From contig NZ_FPBO01000004.1 in NCBI RefSeq assembly GCF_900116645.1, positions 1 to 64,000 on the forward strand: a stretch of 64,000 nucleotides of DNA, read 5' to 3'. Of the stretch, positions 61,131-64,000 are shown piece by piece (the stretch's first letter is position 1; every line of letters starts with the position of its first letter). The notes under the pieces were generated by a model. That model did no database searches. It was not told the origin of the DNA and was given only the letters and a program-made list of their open reading frames with translations. A program made the position numbers and the translations under genes. Source of the stretch: Pseudoduganella namucuonensis (lineage in GTDB: Bacteria > Pseudomonadota > Gammaproteobacteria > Burkholderiales > Burkholderiaceae_D).

Positions 61131-62009
61131 TCAGGCGCCGGGCTTCTTCGGCAGCGGAATGCGTTCCGTCTCGCCCGGCACCTGGTCGAAGCGCAGCGCT
61201 TCCCAATCGTCGGCCGCCTGAAGCACGCGCTCCTTGCTCGACGAGACGAAATTCCACAGCAGGTAGCGGTGCCCGTCCAGCGCCTCGCCGCCCACCACCA
61301 CGAACTGCGCGGAAGACCTGGCCAGCACGCGCTGGGAGGTGCGCGTGTCCAGCAGCGCCATGGTGTGCGGCGCCATCGGCGCGCCGTCGATCTCGATCTC
61401 GCCGGTGATCGGGTAGATCGCCGCCTCCGCCGGCAGGCCGGCCAGGCCGATCTCCTGGCCCTCGCGCAGCGCCACGTCCAGGTACAGGGTCTGGCTGTAG
61501 GTCTTGACCGGCGAGGTCTTGCCGAAGGCGGTGCCGAGCAGCACCCGCACCGACGCGCCATTCACCTGGAACGACGGGATGTCCGCCGCCGGCGTGTGCT
61601 CGAAGCACGGCTCGTCCTCCTCGTGCTCCTTCGGCAGCGCGAGCCACAGCTGCAGGCCGTGCGTGCGGTGCGGCTGGTCCACCAAGTCCTTGGGCGTGCG
61701 CTCGGAATGGACGATGCCCTTCCCGGCCGTCATCAGGTTGATGGCGCCCGGCTCGATGCGCTGGAAGGTGCCCAGGCTGTCGCGGTGGTCCATCGCGCCC
61801 TCGAACAGATAGGTCACCGTGGCCAGCCCGATGTGCGGATGCGGGCGCACGTCGTGGTCCGCGCCCGGCGCCACGTCGATGGGACCGAAGTGGTCGAAGA
61901 AGATGAAGGGCCCGACCGCCTGCTTCACCGCCGACGGCAGATAGCGCCGCACGACGAAGCCGCCGCCCAGGTCCTTCTCGTGGCCTTTGAGTACGTTGGA
62001 GATGGTCAT
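61131..62009 (-). CDS. Pirin-family protein
   Basis: A 292-residue bicupin. Metal-site residues are visible in the N-terminal cupin: HDVRPHPHIGLATVTYLFEG (about 53-72, HxH...H) and MTAGKGIVHSERTP (about 93-106, with the distal His). The RRYLPSAVKQAVGPFIFFDHFGP start is canonical. Some pirins act as quercetinase-like enzymes, others as redox cofactors; the role here is unclear. It is six bases downstream of the OsmC gene on the same strand. Confidence 0.9.
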   Translation of the reverse strand: MTISNVLKGHEKDLGGGFVVRRYLPSAVKQAVGPFIFFDHFGPIDVAPGADHDVRPHPHIGLATVTYLFEGAMDHRDSLGTFQRIEPGAINLMTAGKGIVHSERTPKDLVDQPHRTHGLQLWLALPKEHEEDEPCFEHTPAADIPSFQVNGASVRVLLGTAFGKTSPVKTYSQTLYLDVALREGQEIGLAGLPAEAAIYPITGEIEIDGAPMAPHTMALLDTRTSQRVLARSSAQFVVVGGEALDGHRYLLWNFVSSSKERVLQAADDWEALRFDQVPGETERIPLPKKPGA

Positions 62010-62014
62010 GGCGC

Positions 62015-62413
62015 TTATCCCAGCACGGTGGAGATTTCGGTGGTGACGGCCGTCATCAGCTTGTGGATCGGGCATTTCTGCGCCGCCGACAGCAGTTCGG
62101 CGCGCTGCGCCTCGGACAGGTCGCCGCTCAGGTGCAGCGTGGCGGCCAGGCGGTACACGCCCTTGCGCTCTTCGCTGTCGTCGCGTTCCGTGGTCACCTC
62201 CACATCCTCCAGCGGATAGCCCTTGCGCTTGGCGTACCACACCACGGTGAGCGCCTTGCAGGCGCTGACGGCGGCGTCGTACAGGTCGTGCGGCGAGGGG
62301 CCGGCGTCGTCGCCGCCCTCCTCCAGCGAGCCGTCCACGGAGATGAGGTGCTTGCGCACGTGCGCGATGTGGCGCATGGCCAGCGACTGGTCGCGTTTCA
62401 CTTTGATAGTCAT
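62015..62413 (-). CDS. OsmC-family peroxiredoxin-like protein
   Basis: A 132-residue protein with OsmC motifs: GPSPHDLYDAAVSACKALTVVWYAKRKG (first Cys about 52) and QKCPIHKLM (second Cys about 113). The two Cys reduce organic hydroperoxides in this family. It is first in a pair with the pirin gene, a combination that suggests an oxidative-stress role. Confidence 0.9.
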   Translation of the reverse strand: MTIKVKRDQSLAMRHIAHVRKHLISVDGSLEEGGDDAGPSPHDLYDAAVSACKALTVVWYAKRKGYPLEDVEVTTERDDSEERKGVYRLAATLHLSGDLSEAQRAELLSAAQKCPIHKLMTAVTTEISTVLG

Positions 62414-62601
62414 GACATTCCTTCAAGCTTGAGTCTTGGGACCACAATTTACACCGTTTGCCCTTGAAACGCCTACCCCATTTGGAGAACCCATTTCCGG
62501 AAATCACTCAATGACCTGGCGCAAACGCCGGCCCCTTACGGCTGGTATTGCGCCCCCCGCTGCTTAAAGTCAAAGCATGCATGCCAACAGGAGGGCGGAT
62601 C

Positions 62602-64000
62602 ATGAGCGAGATTAGCGGTGCTATCGATTTGAGCGGCGTCCCGGAAGACCAGTTCGATCCAGAGCTGGAATTGCGCGTGGCGGTGGTGCGCGAGAACAAG
62701 GTGCTGGGCGCCACCGTCGTGAAGGCGGGATCGGTCCGCGAGAAGCTGCCGTTCTCCGTCCAGTTCGATCCGCCCGTGCAGCCCGGCGGCCGCCTGCCGT
62801 GCCCGGTGCGCCTGATCGTCGGCCCCAACGTCAACGACCTCGAACTGATCAGCCTGGAAACGCTGTCCATGGAGGTGGAGCTGGCGCTCAAGGACGACGA
62901 GCAGGCCCGCGTCGACATCGGCGCCCTGGTGGTCGCGCCCGAGCTGTACTTCTGCTGGCTGTTCTGCTGCCGCACCTACACGATACGGGGCCGCGTGGTG
63001 TGCCGCCAGTGGCACTACGATCCGCAGACCGGCCGCTACAGCTTCTGCGACGCGCCCGTTCCCGGCGCCACGGTGGAGGCCTACGACGTGGACCGCTGGA
63101 TCATCTGGTACCGGCGCGACCTGATACAGAGCGCCGTCACCGACATCGCCGGCAACTTCGTGATCCGCTTCCGCTGGTGCTGCCTGCGCTGGTGGCCCTG
63201 GCTGCTGCGCAGCTGGGCGGTGGACGCCGAACTGTATTCGCGCGTGCAGGCGCTGCTGGCCTCGGCCGGCATCCTGATGCCGCCCACGGCGCCGGGCGAC
63301 GAGCCCGATCCCATGTTCCTGCAGCAGCTGGCCGCCCGTGCCAGCCAGCTGCCGGGGTCGCGCCGCGCCGGCGCCCTCGCCCTGCCCGCGCCCGGCGTCA
63401 TCGACGAGCCGCTGTCGCCGGAAGCGCTGCTGTCCGTGCTGCCGGAATCGCCCGAACTGGCCGCGCTGCACGTGTGGCCCTGGTGGGACCGCAACGACTG
63501 CGCGCCGGACGTGGTGTTCCGCGTCACGCAGCCGTGCGACGGCCAGGTGCGCGTGATCCACAGCGAGACCAACGCGCAGACGCGCTGGGACATTCCCACC
63601 ATGCTCAACGTGACGCTGCTGGCCAACCAGCACGCCTGCTGCCTGCCCGTCTGCCGCGACCCCGAATGCCCGGAATGCCTGAAGCTCACCTTCGTCGGCT
63701 GCACCACCACCGACCAGATCGGCGCGACGGCGGGCCCGCCCGACCTGCGCGGCTACGCCCACGTCGCGGCCTCGCTGGACCGGCCGTTCCACGGCGCGCT
63801 GCAGATGCGCGGCGCGGTCGGCAGCGACGTCGACTACTTCAAGGTGCAGGTGTCGCGCAACGGCGGCCCCTGGACCGACCTGCCGGTGCCCGCCTTCGAC
63901 GGCTTCTCGCGCAGCTACTGGGACGGCAGCGCGCCGGTGGTGGCGCCCGCCCCGGCCTTCACCCCCATCCTGAAAAACGGCCAGACCGTGATGATCACGC
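62602..64000 (+). CDS. Large Cys/Trp-rich protein with carboxypeptidase-regulatory-like fold (3' end outside window)
   Basis: The frame is open from the ATG at 62602-62604 (GGAGGGCGG upstream) to the window end, giving at least 466 residues. There is no signal peptide. A region at about 130-200 resembles a CarboxypepD_reg/transthyretin-like beta-sandwich (VPGATVEAYDVDRW and SAVTDIAGNFVIRF). It contains striking Cys/Trp-rich tracts (CWLFCCRTYTIRGRVVC; RFRWCCLRWWPWLLRSW) and a later CCLPVCRDPECPEC cluster that may bind metal. Function is unknown; similar proteins may be cell-surface or adhesion-related. It lies on the same strand as the kinase cluster, beyond the inverted pirin/OsmC pair. Confidence 0.75.
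   Translation, partial: MSEISGAIDLSGVPEDQFDPELELRVAVVRENKVLGATVVKAGSVREKLPFSVQFDPPVQPGGRLPCPVRLIVGPNVNDLELISLETLSMEVELALKDDEQARVDIGALVVAPELYFCWLFCCRTYTIRGRVVCRQWHYDPQTGRYSFCDAPVPGATVEAYDVDRWIIWYRRDLIQSAVTDIAGNFVIRFRWCCLRWWPWLLRSWAVDAELYSRVQALLASAGILMPPTAPGDEPDPMFLQQLAARASQLPGSRRAGALALPAPGVIDEPLSPEALLSVLPESPELAALHVWPWWDRNDCAPDVVFRVTQPCDGQVRVIHSETNAQTRWDIPTMLNVTLLANQHACCLPVCRDPECPECLKLTFVGCTTTDQIGATAGPPDLRGYAHVAASLDRPFHGALQMRGAVGSDVDYFKVQVSRNGGPWTDLPVPAFDGFSRSYWDGSAPVVAPAPAFTPILKNGQTVMIT

Noticed and set aside
1..64000. CRISPR array, rRNA or tRNA genes
   Set aside because: No regularly spaced repeats and no cloverleaf or rRNA-like sequence was recognised by eye on either strand.

Overview
The window looks like chromosome from a high-GC betaproteobacterium of the Oxalobacteraceae (Massilia/Duganella/Janthinobacterium-like). 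That is an inference from GC-rich coding, strong G/C third-position bias, and the gene mix: an indolepyruvate ferredoxin oxidoreductase divergent from an Lrp regulator, a split chromate transporter, a copper operon, TonB-receptor/YfiR/GGDEF-EAL signalling and a large periplasmic glycosidase. No rRNA, tRNA or CRISPR array was recognised.

Region 1 (1 to about 9.0 kb) is an accessory island of visibly lower GC. It opens with the right end of an IS481-like element, which has cut off an HNH-type gene. Upstream of that stump on the minus strand is a tightly coupled set with the look of a defence operon: a GHKL ATPase fused to a PD-(D/E)XK-type nuclease domain, an Abi_C-like protein and a SIR2-like protein. 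From 4.5 to 9.0 kb there are small orphan genes, a compact tyrosine recombinase and a YajD-like HNH nuclease. Most of the small minus-strand genes carry a recurring motif in their 5' leaders, and two longer repeat families occur there as well, so the stretch resembles a gene-cassette array.

Region 2 (9.0 to 43.8 kb) is mostly ordinary chromosome. In order it holds: an acetoacetate-decarboxylase-like/FAD oxidoreductase fusion; an HD hydrolase; a response regulator lying between two diverged copies of a repeat with DnaA-box palindromes; chrA halves; DoxX and amidohydrolase; YceI; a small sulfur pair (SsuE-like reductase and EpsC-type serine acetyltransferase) with a shared operator-like motif; Bcr/CflA efflux; an MFS transporter plus Cys-rich regulator with AAGTAAAC operators; an orphan MdcG; a TonB receptor-YfiR-GGDEF/EAL operon with overlapping genes; thioredoxin 2; an S10 peptidase; YjdM; a YedK/HMCES-type protein; a GH43-GH35 fusion; a chemoreceptor; and indolepyruvate oxidoreductase with its Lrp regulator.

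Region 3 (43.8 to 53.5 kb) begins with three tandem paralogous genes for tiny exported two-cysteine peptides. Each has its own near-identical extended -10 promoter and leader. A ClC channel, a three-gene copper operon, an MBL-fold hydrolase behind a perfect palindrome, an M28 peptidase, a GNAT acetyltransferase and a glycine-zipper protein follow.

Region 4 (53.6 to 64.0 kb) is a compact plus-strand cluster: Ser/Thr kinase, a FtsW/RodA-type polytopic protein with an unusual beta-rich N-terminal region, a protein of unknown family, an SH3b membrane protein and an FHA protein. After an inverted pirin/OsmC pair, a large Cys/Trp-rich protein runs off the window. The cluster recalls the actinobacterial kinase-RodA-FHA arrangement, but no PBP or phosphatase gene is visible.

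The best candidates for undescribed biology are the GHKL-nuclease/Abi_C/SIR2 operon, the tandem small secreted peptides, the kinase-FtsW-FHA cluster and the repeat-associated cassette region.
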